Shown: positions 8,678-16,657 of the stretch, piece by piece
Position numbering within the stretch: position 1 is the stretch's first letter
Layout: every line of letters begins with the position of its first letter
Source of the DNA: Intrasporangium oryzae NRRL B-24470
GTDB taxonomy: Bacteria > Actinomycetota > Actinomycetes > Actinomycetales > Dermatophilaceae
Assembly (NCBI RefSeq): GCF_000576595.1
Contig: NZ_AWSA01000018.1
Span: 31,002 to 95,001, forward strand
Direction of reading: 5' to 3'
Length of the DNA: 64,000 bases
Translations under genes and position numbers: made by a program
Notes under the pieces: generated by a model
What the model saw: the letters and a program-made list of their open reading frames with translations, nothing else
What the model was told of the DNA's origin: nothing
The model's database searches: none

Positions 8678-11029
8678 ATGGCCCTCAACGAGTACGAGCC
8701 CGGAACGAGCTTCCCCGGCGTCATCGGGCGGACGCCTGATGAGTCGGTCCCTGCCTGGCCCCGCCCGCTTCGCGCCCGCGAGGGATCGCCGAACGTCCTC
8801 ATCGTCGTGCTCGATGACACGGGCTTCGGTCACCTCGGGTGCTACGGGAGCCCCATCAGGACCCCGAACCTCGACCGCCTGGCGGAGCGTGGCCTGCGCT
8901 ACAACAACATGCACACCACGGCGCTCTGCTCCCCGAGCCGGTCCTGCATCCTCACCGGACGCAACCACCACAGCAACGGGATGGCGTGCGTCACCGAAGG
9001 AGCCACCGGATACCCGGGCTACAACGGGATGGTCCCGTTCGAGAACGGCCTTCTATCCGAGATGCTTCTCCTGCACGGCTACAGCACCTTCCTCATCGGC
9101 AAGTACCACCTGCTGCCGAGCCACGAGGAGACGGCCGCGGGGCCCTACACCCGGTGGCCACTCGGGCGCGGTTTCGAGCGCTTCTACGGCTTCCTCGGCG
9201 GGGACACGAGCCAGTGGCATCCCGACCTGGTCTACGACAACCACCAGGTCGATCCGCCCCGCACACCGGAGGAGGGCTACCACCTGACGGAGGACCTCGC
9301 GGACAGAGCAATCCAGTTCATCGCCGACGCCAAGCAGATCGACCCGGCCAAGCCTTTCTACCTCCACTTCTGTCCCGGTGCGACGCACGCACCCCACCAC
9401 GTTCCCGCCGACTGGGCCGACCGCTACAAGGGCGCCTTCGACGAGGGGTGGGAGGTCTACCGCGAGCGCGTCTTCGCCCGACAGAAGGAGCTCGGAGTCG
9501 TCCCCCAGGACGCCGAGCTGTCCCGCCACGACCCGGACGTGCCCGAGTGGAGCAGCCTCAGCGACGATCAGCACCGGCTCTACGCCCGCATGATGGAGGT
9601 CTTCGCCGGCTTCCTGTCCCACACTGACCACCAGATCGGCCGGGTGCTCGACTACCTCGAGCGCACCAGTGAGCTCGACAACACGATCGTCATGGTCATC
9701 TCCGACAACGGCGCGAGCGCCGAGGGTGGCCCGACGGGCACGACCAACGAGGCCCAGTTCTTCAACAACGCCCCCGAGCCCTTCGAGGACAGCCTCGCGG
9801 TGATCGACGAGATCGGTGGCCCCGACCACTTCAACCACTACCCGTGGGGCTGGACCTGGGCCGGCAACACCCCCTTCCGCCGGTGGAAGCGCGAGACCTA
9901 CCGTGGCGGCTCGACCGACCCGTTCATCGTCAGCTGGCCGCGCGGGATCTCGGCGAACGGAGAGGTCCGCCACCAGTACGCGCACATCATCGACATCGTG
10001 CCGACCGTGCTCGACCTGATCGGCATCACGGCACCTGCCACGATCCGAGGCGTCACGCAGTCCGCCATCCACGGCGTGAGCCTCGCAGACAGCCTGCGCA
10101 ACGCCGACGCCGAGAACCGCCACCGGACCCAGTACTTCGAGATGATGGGACACCGTGCGCTCTATCACGACGGCTGGCGGGCGGTGTGCCCGTGGCCGGG
10201 CCCCTCGTTCGCCGAGGCCGGAAAGGGGTTCGGTGAGCCGATCTGGTCGAGCACGCTCAGCGACCTCGACGCCCATGCCTGGGAGCTCTACCACGTCGAC
10301 GAGGACTTCGCCGAGTGCCATGACGTCGCCGACGAGAACCGCGATCGCCTGATCGCGCTCATCGCGACGTGGTACGCCGAGGCGGGCAAGTACGACGTCC
10401 TGCCGGTCGACGGCAGCGGGCTCGCCCGGTTCGTGGGCGAGAAGCCCCTCGTGGCGCCGCCACGCGACTCCTACACGTTCTACCCCGGGACGCAGTCAGT
10501 GCCGTTCTTCGCCGGTCCGCGGCTGCTCAACCGACCGCACAGCATCTCGACGGCCGTGACGATCGGGGAGGCGAGCGTCGAGGGCGTCCTGCTCGCCCAG
10601 GGCACCCGCGCAGGGGGCTTCTCGTTCTTCGTCAAGGACCGTCGCCTTCACTACGTCCACAACTGGGTCGGACGCCACCTCTTCGGGGTGTCGTCGGACG
10701 TCGAGCTCGAGCCGGGCGACCACGTGCTCCGGTTCGAGTTCGAGCCGACCGGCGAGCCCGATCTCGCGCACGGGCACGGCATGCCTGGGATGTTCCAGCT
10801 CTACGTCGACGGCACGCTGGTCGGCGCCCTCGACGTCCCCTACACGACGCCGTTCGCCTTCAACCCCGGCACGCTGACCTGCGGTGCCGACCCCGGGTCG
10901 ACGGTGACGCCCGAGTACGCGGCGCCCTTCCGGTTCACGGGAACGCTGGAGAAGGTCATCGTGGACCTGTCCGGAGAGCTCATCGTCGACAAGGACGCCG
11001 AGCTGCGGATCGCCATGGCGCGCCAGTAG
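8678..11029 (+). CDS. Cys-type arylsulfatase
   Basis: A 783-residue type I sulfatase of the alkaline-phosphatase superfamily. Metal ligands Asp46-Asp47 lie in LDDTGFG. The maturation motif CSPSR starts at Cys84, and this Cys must become formylglycine for activity. GKYHLLP is the usual GKWH-type lysine region. SDNGASAEGG supplies the later Asp-Asn metal pair. A beta-rich C-terminal region (about 590-780) looks like a binding or packing domain. It should hydrolyse a sulfate ester. No signal peptide is seen, so it is probably cytoplasmic, as in many actinobacterial homologues. The maturase gene beside it is the likely activator. The ATG is preceded by GGAAGG. Confidence 0.92.
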   Translation: MALNEYEPGTSFPGVIGRTPDESVPAWPRPLRAREGSPNVLIVVLDDTGFGHLGCYGSPIRTPNLDRLAERGLRYNNMHTTALCSPSRSCILTGRNHHSNGMACVTEGATGYPGYNGMVPFENGLLSEMLLLHGYSTFLIGKYHLLPSHEETAAGPYTRWPLGRGFERFYGFLGGDTSQWHPDLVYDNHQVDPPRTPEEGYHLTEDLADRAIQFIADAKQIDPAKPFYLHFCPGATHAPHHVPADWADRYKGAFDEGWEVYRERVFARQKELGVVPQDAELSRHDPDVPEWSSLSDDQHRLYARMMEVFAGFLSHTDHQIGRVLDYLERTSELDNTIVMVISDNGASAEGGPTGTTNEAQFFNNAPEPFEDSLAVIDEIGGPDHFNHYPWGWTWAGNTPFRRWKRETYRGGSTDPFIVSWPRGISANGEVRHQYAHIIDIVPTVLDLIGITAPATIRGVTQSAIHGVSLADSLRNADAENRHRTQYFEMMGHRALYHDGWRAVCPWPGPSFAEAGKGFGEPIWSSTLSDLDAHAWELYHVDEDFAECHDVADENRDRLIALIATWYAEAGKYDVLPVDGSGLARFVGEKPLVAPPRDSYTFYPGTQSVPFFAGPRLLNRPHSISTAVTIGEASVEGVLLAQGTRAGGFSFFVKDRRLHYVHNWVGRHLFGVSSDVELEPGDHVLRFEFEPTGEPDLAHGHGMPGMFQLYVDGTLVGALDVPYTTPFAFNPGTLTCGADPGSTVTPEYAAPFRFTGTLEKVIVDLSGELIVDKDAELRIAMARQ

Positions 11030-11055
11030 GGCCTCCACCGCGGACCACGCCGTGC

Positions 11056-11085
11056 AGCAGCCGCCTCAGACGTGAGGCGGCTGCT
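11056..11085. terminator. strong hairpin after the sulfatase gene
   Basis: AGCAGCCGCCTCA (11056-11068) pairs perfectly with TGAGGCGGCTGCT (11073-11085) over the loop GACG. It lies between convergent genes and probably serves both strands. Confidence 0.75.
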
Positions 11086-11090
11086 CTCGG

Positions 11091-11849
11091 CTAGTGCCTC
11101 ACGCCTTCAGGCGCCCTCCCTCGTGTGGTCCCAGCCGGTCGACGAGAGGTCGACGCGTCGACAGCAGCCAGCCGTCTCGGCACGAGGCGCATCACGTCTC
11201 GGGCGAGGAACCCGGGAGACTCGGCGGCGAGGAGGGCACCCGCGCTCGTGTGGGCCCAGCTCCCCCACACGACCGCCTGCTCCGGCGAGGCGCCCCGGGC
11301 GAGAAGACCTGCGACCACGCCCGCCTTGACGGCCCCCGACCCCGCGGTGGCGAGCCCCGCAGCACCGCCCGAGCCGCGCCAGGCCCCACGGCCCGAGCTC
11401 ACGGCATACGACACTTCTCCCCCGCTCAGCACGACGGCTCCGGTCGCGTCGGCCAGGCGGAGCACGGCGTCGTGCTGGTCGCGCTCGACCTCGTCCTCCG
11501 AGAGCCCCGGGCCAGGGAGCACGACGTCGACGTCCTCGGCCAGCTCGAGGATGCGCTCAGCGCCGGTCTGCGCCAGCTCACCGTTCGGCAGCACCGGCAG
11601 GCCCTCGACGAACGCCTCGGGCAGCGCCAGCCCGAGATTCTCGGCGGTGTCCTCTGCAGTGGCGACCTGGACCTTCCCCGCGCCGACCCGCAGTGCCGCT
11701 TCCGCCGCGAGCAGCGGAGCGCCAAAGGTCTGTCGCGCCCCGCCGACGACGAGGACCGTCCCCCGGTCGGCCTTGTCGCCGCCCTAGGGCGGCAGCGGCC
11801 ACGACCGGAGCAGGTCCAGGTCGATGGGGACGACGGAGGGTCGGTCCAC
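11091..11849 (-). pseudogene. NAD(P)HX dehydratase (YjeF/CARKD C-terminal type) interrupted by an amber codon
   Basis: Starting at GTG 11849, placed directly after the TGA of the upstream frame and preceded by GGAGGGG, the frame reads VDRPSVVPIDLDLLRSWPLP and then meets TAG at 11786-11784 (codon 22). It then continues in the same frame through GDKADRGTVLVVGG, the signature of ADP-dependent NAD(P)HX dehydratase, to the usual glycine-rich end (AVKAGVVAGLLARG). Without the stop it would be a 252-residue enzyme that repairs hydrated NAD(P)H. Only the one codon is wrong; there are no other disruptions. Either a recent nonsense mutation, a sequencing error, or initiation inside the gene explains this. 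A typical bacterial enzyme is fused to an epimerase domain; this one is stand-alone. Confidence 0.8.
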
Positions 11850-12243
11850 TCAGCCCCTCCGCTCGGCGTTCGCACCGATCGGCCCGGCCTGGGCGACCTG
11901 AGGCGCAGCGTCCGGCTCGCGCGGAGGGAGCGCGTCCGGCTCATCGGTGTTCTCGTGGGTCTCCGTCACCTCTGATTCCTCGAGGTGCCCGGTGTCGGCG
12001 AAGCTGACGAGCTGAAGGGTCCCATCCGCCCCGCGTCGGTACCGCGTCACCGAGCTTCCCAGTGGCTCGTTGCGGTCGACCTCGAGCAACCGACGCTCGT
12101 CCAGACCCTCAAGGACGAGCCGGAAACCCATGATCACGGCTTGGTGCGTGAAGACCCAGACCCGCCGACCTGCGTGCATCGACGCGAGGTCGAGCATGAC
12201 GAGTCCATCGAGCACGAGCTCCTCGACGGGGCTCGCCGTCATG
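11850..12243 (-). pseudogene. C-terminal fragment of a histidine-phosphatase-family protein
   Basis: The 130-codon frame from ATG 12243 contains GRRVWVFTHQAVIMGFR followed by LEGLDERRLLEVDR and SVTRY. This is the second half of a phosphoglycerate-mutase-like histidine phosphatase, including the second catalytic His (THQ). The first half, with the RHG motif, is missing. Upstream DNA in another frame reads through KDRGES and stops with TGA overlapping the ATG, where family members continue GGESW; a frameshift at this point is possible. An acidic tail of about 45 residues follows the fold. It lies directly upstream of the dehydratase frame. I judge it a broken gene, but a short coupled ORF is an alternative. 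Confidence 0.5.
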
Positions 12244-12384
12244 ACTCGCCTCGATCCTTCCGGAGCGACTGCGGGGCGTACGACAGGACCGCCACCTGGG
12301 TCCGCTCGGCGACGAGCTGCGCGACCGATCTCTCCATGGCTGCCGCGTACCCCTCCCGCTGGGTCCCAACGACCGTGCGGGGCC

Positions 12385-12708
12385 GGGGTCAGAGGCGGGG
12401 TCAGTGGCGGGGTCAGTGGCGGGGTCAGTGGCGGGGTCAGTGGCGGGGTCAGTGGCGGGGTCAGTGGCGGGGTCAGTGGCGGGGTCAGTGGCGGGGTCAG
12501 TGGCGGGGTCAGTGGCGGGGTCAGTGGCGGGGTCAGTGGCGGGGTCAGTGGCGGGGTCAGTGGCGGGGTCAGTGGCGGGGTCAGTGGCGGGGTCAGTGGC
12601 GGGGTCAGTGGCGGGGTCAGTGGCGGGGTCAGTGGCGGGGTCAGTGGCGGGGTCAGTGGCGGGGTCAGTGGCGGGGTCAGTGGCGGGGTCAGTGGCGGGG
12701 TCAGGAGC
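12385..12708. repeat. 12-bp minisatellite, 27 units (VNTR)
   Basis: The unit GGGGTCAGTGGC is repeated without any change 25 times (12397-12696). One variant unit flanks each side (GGGGTCAGAGGC at 12385, GGGGTCAGGAGC at 12697). Because 12 is divisible by 3 and the unit has no stop codon, every frame stays open; spurious frames encode GVSG, AGSV, TPPL or ATDP repeats. The array lies between the broken phosphatase fragment and the hemerythrin gene. Perfect identity of units implies recent expansion and probable length variation between isolates. Confidence 0.98.
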
Positions 12709-12834
12709 GGGACGAACCACGTGGACCCCGCTCCGGTTGTCCGGCCCGGTGAACCCGGCGAGCCAGTGGGTAGGAGGAGGCGGAGGTCGTCCACCCGGAT
12801 GGCCCGAGTCGCCTACCTCGTTCGAAGGAGTGCC

Positions 12835-13332
12835 ATGTCCAAGGACGCCATCGTCCTGCTCAAGGACGACCACAAGGAGGTACGCAAGCAGTTCGCCGCC
12901 TTCCGCAAGCCGGACCAGACCCCGGCGAGGAAGCAGGCGATCGTCGACAAGATCCTCGAGCTGCTCACTGTCCACACCTACATCGAGAACGAGGTCATGT
13001 ACCCAAGGGTCCGTGAGCTGCTCCCCGACCTCGAGGACGACGTGCTGGAGTCGTTCGAGGAGCACCACGTCGCAGACGTGCTGTGCGTCGAGCTCGCCTC
13101 GATGGACTCGGTCGACGAGCGCTTCGACGCCAAGACCACCGTCCTCATCGAGAACGTCGAGCACCACATGAACGAGGAGGAACGGGACTGGTTCCCGAAG
13201 GTCCGTGCGGGGCTCGGCCGCAAGACGCTCCAGGAGCTCGGTCAGGAGCTGCTCGAGGCACGAGAGCGCGCCCCACGACGCCCCGAGCAGCCGAGCGCCA
13301 TGAAGAAGGCCATCGACGCCGTCGTCTCCTGA
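12835..13332 (+). CDS. hemerythrin HHE-domain protein
   Basis: A 165-residue cytoplasmic four-helix protein. His13, His47 with Glu51 (HTYIE), His77/78, His110/111 and Glu115 (HHMNEE) give the five-His/two-carboxylate pattern for a diiron site that binds O2, NO or iron. The basic C-terminal 35 residues lie outside the fold. The ATG at 12835 follows GAAGGAG; longer frames upstream run into the minisatellite and are artefacts. Stress or oxygen/NO sensing is a common suggestion for the family, not shown here. The minisatellite ends only about 125 bp upstream and could affect its promoter. Confidence 0.9.
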   Translation: MSKDAIVLLKDDHKEVRKQFAAFRKPDQTPARKQAIVDKILELLTVHTYIENEVMYPRVRELLPDLEDDVLESFEEHHVADVLCVELASMDSVDERFDAKTTVLIENVEHHMNEEERDWFPKVRAGLGRKTLQELGQELLEARERAPRRPEQPSAMKKAIDAVVS

Positions 13333-13513
13333 GGAACAGACGGTCCCGCGACAGGAGCGAACGCGTCCGCGAGAGCACGGGCATCGACACGAGGGGGTTG
13401 GTGCCCAACACTCAACGACTCGAGAACTCAGACGGTGTGGGATGTCCGGCGGGGGGTACGGGACGCCTGTGCCCCTCTCCGGGCGCGCCGGACGAGTGAC
13501 CCGAAGGAGCGTC

Positions 13514-13654
13514 ATGAGCGGCCAGGTTCCCCCCGTCCCCATCGAGACCGAGCCCAACGCACCCTGCGATTGTGACAACTGCCCCGAGGGCTGCACCTGT
13601 GACACCTGCGCGTGCGAGGACTGCACGTGTCCTCGCTGCGGTCACTCCGCCTGA
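13514..13654 (+). CDS. metallothionein-like 10-Cys peptide
   Basis: A 46-residue protein. After a proline-rich start, Cys lie at 18, 20, 23, 27, 29, 32, 34, 37, 39 and 42, with Asp/Glu/Thr between them and a final CGHSA His. The repeated CxCxxC spacing is that of a metal-thiolate cluster protein that would bind several Zn, Cu or Cd ions in the cytoplasm. The ATG at 13514 follows GAAGGAG with 4 bases between; the longer in-frame start at 13442 has no good ribosome site and would add a basic, unrelated segment. It stands alone 180 bp after the hemerythrin gene. It could instead be a small zinc-knuckle protein. Confidence 0.72.
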   Translation: MSGQVPPVPIETEPNAPCDCDNCPEGCTCDTCACEDCTCPRCGHSA

Positions 13655-13687
13655 CCGGCCCGCGAGAACGCGCCGCCGCACACCACC

Positions 13688-13722
13688 GACCTGACCGCCG
13701 ACATCGCCCCGGCGGTCAGGTC
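13688..13722. terminator. hairpin between convergent genes
   Basis: GACCTGACCGCCG (13688-13700) pairs with CGGCGGTCAGGTC (13710-13722). It lies between the metallothionein-like gene (plus) and the MDMPI gene (minus). Confidence 0.7.
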
Positions 13723-13732
13723 CGGCCTGCTG

Positions 13733-14419
13733 TCACCGGAACGTGGACCGCTGCACGCGAAGCGCGTCGGCACCGTCCCCGGAGAGCCGGTCGAGCGCTG
13801 CACTGCTCCGGCCGGTGAGCAGGAGCAGCAGCGCGCCGATCGGCCCGGCCACCTCGGCGCCCTGCCCCCGCGTCCACTCGGCGTCGGTTGCCGTGAGGCG
13901 GTAGCCCTCGAGCGGCAGTGGGCGGAACACGCCGGACATCCACGTGCGTCGGGTATCCCACCGGCGCGTCGCGGCGATGGCGCTCGCCGTCGGCCGCATC
14001 TCGAGGTCCAGGCGGAGCGGCACGGCGATGTCCTGGCTGTGCACGAGGATGTCGGTCAGCGTCTCCAGCGGCGTCACGAAGGCGTTGTGCCGTCGCGACC
14101 CGATCATGGCCCTGATCCGACCGATGATCTCGGAGGTCGGCAGCCGCGCCTGGACTACGGCCGAGTCGTGGATCGTCCGGTTCAGGGTGACGCTGCGCAG
14201 CATCCTCGGGTTGAGGGCGATGAACGCCCCGAGGTCGCGGACGCGCTGCTGCTGCAGGGTCAGGTGAGCCGCGACGTCGCGAACCGTCCAGCCCTCGCAG
14301 AGCGAGGGCTGCCGCCACTGATCATCGGTCAGCTGCTCCAGCAGGTCGGCGGTGCGTCGGCGCTGGTCGTCGATGGCGGCCCACACGGTGTCCGCTTGCT
14401 CGTCTCCCACGTCGGTCAT
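13733..14419 (-). CDS. maleylpyruvate isomerase-family (MDMPI/DinB) protein
   Basis: A 228-residue protein of the actinobacterial mycothiol-dependent maleylpyruvate isomerase family. The N-terminal four-helix DinB-like domain has the family signature LCEGWTVRDVAAHLT (about 43-57) with the metal-binding His. The C-terminal half has the weaker MDMPI C domain. Most members have no known substrate. They are thought to use mycothiol as a thiol cofactor or in detoxification. The ATG follows GAGGAGG. It diverges from the MarR gene 191 bp away, and the operator in between could serve both. Confidence 0.82.
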   Translation of the reverse strand: MTDVGDEQADTVWAAIDDQRRRTADLLEQLTDDQWRQPSLCEGWTVRDVAAHLTLQQQRVRDLGAFIALNPRMLRSVTLNRTIHDSAVVQARLPTSEIIGRIRAMIGSRRHNAFVTPLETLTDILVHSQDIAVPLRLDLEMRPTASAIAATRRWDTRRTWMSGVFRPLPLEGYRLTATDAEWTRGQGAEVAGPIGALLLLLTGRSSAALDRLSGDGADALRVQRSTFR

Positions 14420-14564
14420 CCTCTACCTCCTCAGGGAAAGACAGGGGGGCGCCTCGGCCGGGCTCGGACACCGCCACTGGTCGAGACGAGCTCGCCGAAG
14501 GCGGTGGAGAACCGGCCGAGGACCTCCGCTCCAACCGCGCCCTCCCTCGCTAAACTAGTCCTAC

Positions 14565-14587
14565 GATCGAACCAATCTAGTTCGATC
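14565..14587. promoter_or_regulatory. inverted-repeat operator upstream of the MarR gene
   Basis: GATCGAAC (14565-14572) and GTTCGATC (14580-14587) are perfect 8-bp arms with a 7-bp spacer. They lie in a locally AT-rich stretch 23 bp before the MarR start. Length and dyad fit a MarR dimer site, so autoregulation is likely, with possible control of the divergent MDMPI gene. Confidence 0.7.
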
Positions 14588-14610
14588 ATAGAACTACCGC
14601 AAGGGGCCAC

Positions 14611-15060
14611 ATGACGCGCGACCTGCCGACCAGCCTGCTCATGTTCATCGCCTCCCGCGCTGCATCGGAGCGGATCTTCAGGGCGGTCCAGGAGGCGGGC
14701 TTCACGGACCTGACCCTCGCGCAGGGCCGGCTGATGATGGGCATGGAGCCCGATGGCAGCCGCCTCAGCACCCTGGCCGACCGGGGCCAGATCGCCAAGC
14801 AGACCGCCACGGCCCTCGTCGACAAGCTCGAGCGGGCCGGCTATGTCGAGCGCGTGCCCGACCCCTCCGACGGGAGGGCACGCCTCGTCCGCTTCACGTC
14901 CCGCGCGCTGGCCGTGCTCCCGATCGCGCGCGCCGAGGAAGCGCGCATCGAGGCGGAGTGGCGGGCACACCTCGGCGCGGAGCGCATGGACCAGCTCCGC
15001 GATGCCCTGACCGCCCTGCGCGAGGTCACCGATCCGCACCGGCCTCCCCACCAGGCGTGA
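14611..15060 (+). CDS. MarR-family transcriptional regulator
   Basis: A 149-residue winged-helix repressor. The recognition helix region reads STLADRGQIAKQTATALVDKLE (about 52-73), and the wing YVERVPDPSDGRARLV (about 77-92) is textbook MarR. It binds DNA as a dimer and usually releases it on binding a phenolic or other small ligand. The operator-like dyad just upstream suggests autoregulation. The carboxylesterase gene begins 57 bp downstream on the same strand and is the likely co-transcribed target. Confidence 0.9.
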   Translation: MTRDLPTSLLMFIASRAASERIFRAVQEAGFTDLTLAQGRLMMGMEPDGSRLSTLADRGQIAKQTATALVDKLERAGYVERVPDPSDGRARLVRFTSRALAVLPIARAEEARIEAEWRAHLGAERMDQLRDALTALREVTDPHRPPHQA

Positions 15061-15117
15061 GCCAGGCGCTGCGCAAAGGGGTGGTGAGCGGGTGGCGACC
15101 CTGAGGACGATGGGGCT

Positions 15118-16551
15118 GTGCACATCGACATCGCCACCGGCGCAGGAGCCGTTCGCGGGGTGACCGAGCGGGGGCTCGCCGTCTTCCGAGGCATCCCGTA
15201 TGCCGCACTGCCCGTTCGCCTCGGCGCGCCGCAGCCGGGTGCCCGCTGGGACGGGGTGCGTGAGGCACTGAGGTTCGGGCCCCCGCCCCCGCAGTCGGGC
15301 GCGTTCGGCATGGATGCCCTGGGCGACGAGGGCGACGACTGGTTGACCGTCAACGTCTGGTCGCCCGACCTCGGCGGCCGCCTGCCGGTGATGGTGTGGA
15401 TCCAGGGTGGCGCCTACGTGTTCGGCAGGTCCGGCCTGCCCGAGTACGACGGCGGCAACCTCGCCCGGGGCGGTGTCGTCGTGGTGACCTTCAACTACCG
15501 GGTCGGGTTCGAAGGCTTCGGATACGTCGAGGGGATGCCGGTCAACCGCGGCCTGCTCGACCAGGTCGCCGCGCTCGAGTGGGTCCAGCACACCATCGGC
15601 GCCTTCGGTGGCGACCCCGAGCGGGTGACCCTGTTCGGTCAGTCCGCGGGTGGTGGGTCGGTGGCGGCCCTGCTCGCGATGCCGCAGGCGGCCGGCCTCT
15701 TCCAGCGGGCCATCGCCCAGAGCGTCCCGGGGGTCTTCTTCACGCCGGACCTCGCTGCCGACATCACCCGCGTGTGCGCCTCCGAGCTCGGCCTCTCGCC
15801 CGAGGAGCTGTCGACCGTGGATCCCGGACTGCTGGCCGCCGCCGGTGACGCCGTGGGCGCCACGATGGGGCAGTTCGCGGACCGCTGGGGCCGCGCGGCG
15901 CACGCCCTGATCCCTTTCGCGCTGATCGTCGACGGTGACGTCCTGCCCACCACTCCGTGGGCAGGACTGACCGGCCAGGTCCCGCTGATGGTCGGTCACA
16001 CGCGTCACGAACAGCGGTTGCTCACCGCCCTCAGTGGACGGCTGGGCGAGGTGACCCAGGCGGAGGCCATCGAGGCCTCCGAGGTCTTCGGGCCCGATCC
16101 GCAGGCCTACCGGCAGCACTTCCCAGACCCCCAGGAGCTGGACGAGGTGGTGCGTTCGGACTGGCTCTTCAGGATGCCGTCCCTGCACCTCACCGAGGCC
16201 CAGATCGAGGCAGGGGGCCTCGCCTACCTGTACGAGCTGACCTGGCCCGCTCCGGGGATGGGCGGCGTGCTGGGCGCCTGTCACGGCCTCGACGTGCCAC
16301 TGGTGTTCGGCAACCTCACCGCTGGTCAACCCGCGATGCTGATCGGCGACCCCACCCCGGAGGCAGTGGCGCTGTCCGAGCAGATGCGCCACGCCTGGAC
16401 GGCGTTCGCGACGACCGGCGACCCGGGCTGGCCGACCTACGACACCGGGGCGACGCGGCTCTTCGACATCGAGCCGGTCGTCACGTCCTATCCCGAGCAG
16501 GTCTCCCGCCAGATCTGGCGGGAGCGCCCGGACGTGCTCGACCTGACGTAG
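15118..16551 (+). CDS. type B carboxylesterase
   Basis: A 477-residue alpha/beta-hydrolase of the carboxylesterase/lipase (COesterase) family. Nucleophile Ser176 lies in GQSAGGGS. The oxyanion loop is IQGGAY (95-100), with Gln where HGGG-type enzymes have His. The C-terminal CHGLDVPLVFG holds the probable catalytic His. It should cleave carboxylic esters, is probably cytoplasmic as no signal peptide is visible, and may act on the ligand of the MarR protein encoded just upstream. The GTG start is preceded by GAGGACGATGGGG. Confidence 0.88.
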   Translation: MHIDIATGAGAVRGVTERGLAVFRGIPYAALPVRLGAPQPGARWDGVREALRFGPPPPQSGAFGMDALGDEGDDWLTVNVWSPDLGGRLPVMVWIQGGAYVFGRSGLPEYDGGNLARGGVVVVTFNYRVGFEGFGYVEGMPVNRGLLDQVAALEWVQHTIGAFGGDPERVTLFGQSAGGGSVAALLAMPQAAGLFQRAIAQSVPGVFFTPDLAADITRVCASELGLSPEELSTVDPGLLAAAGDAVGATMGQFADRWGRAAHALIPFALIVDGDVLPTTPWAGLTGQVPLMVGHTRHEQRLLTALSGRLGEVTQAEAIEASEVFGPDPQAYRQHFPDPQELDEVVRSDWLFRMPSLHLTEAQIEAGGLAYLYELTWPAPGMGGVLGACHGLDVPLVFGNLTAGQPAMLIGDPTPEAVALSEQMRHAWTAFATTGDPGWPTYDTGATRLFDIEPVVTSYPEQVSRQIWRERPDVLDLT

Positions 16552-16657
16552 CAGGGCCTCCGCGGGCCTGCGTCGGTCTTCGGCCCGACGTATGCCGTGT
16601 GGCGTCGGGGGCGGTGGCGATGCCCCCCGCCTGCGCACCACGTTTCCGGGGGAGGGC

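Noticed and set aside
12385..12708. CRISPR array
   Set aside because: Units are 12 bp, contiguous, with no spacers and no cas genes nearby.
12070..13332. 420-residue frame joining GVSG repeats to hemerythrin
   Set aside because: The minisatellite keeps any frame open. Hemerythrin has its own ATG and ribosome site at 12835.
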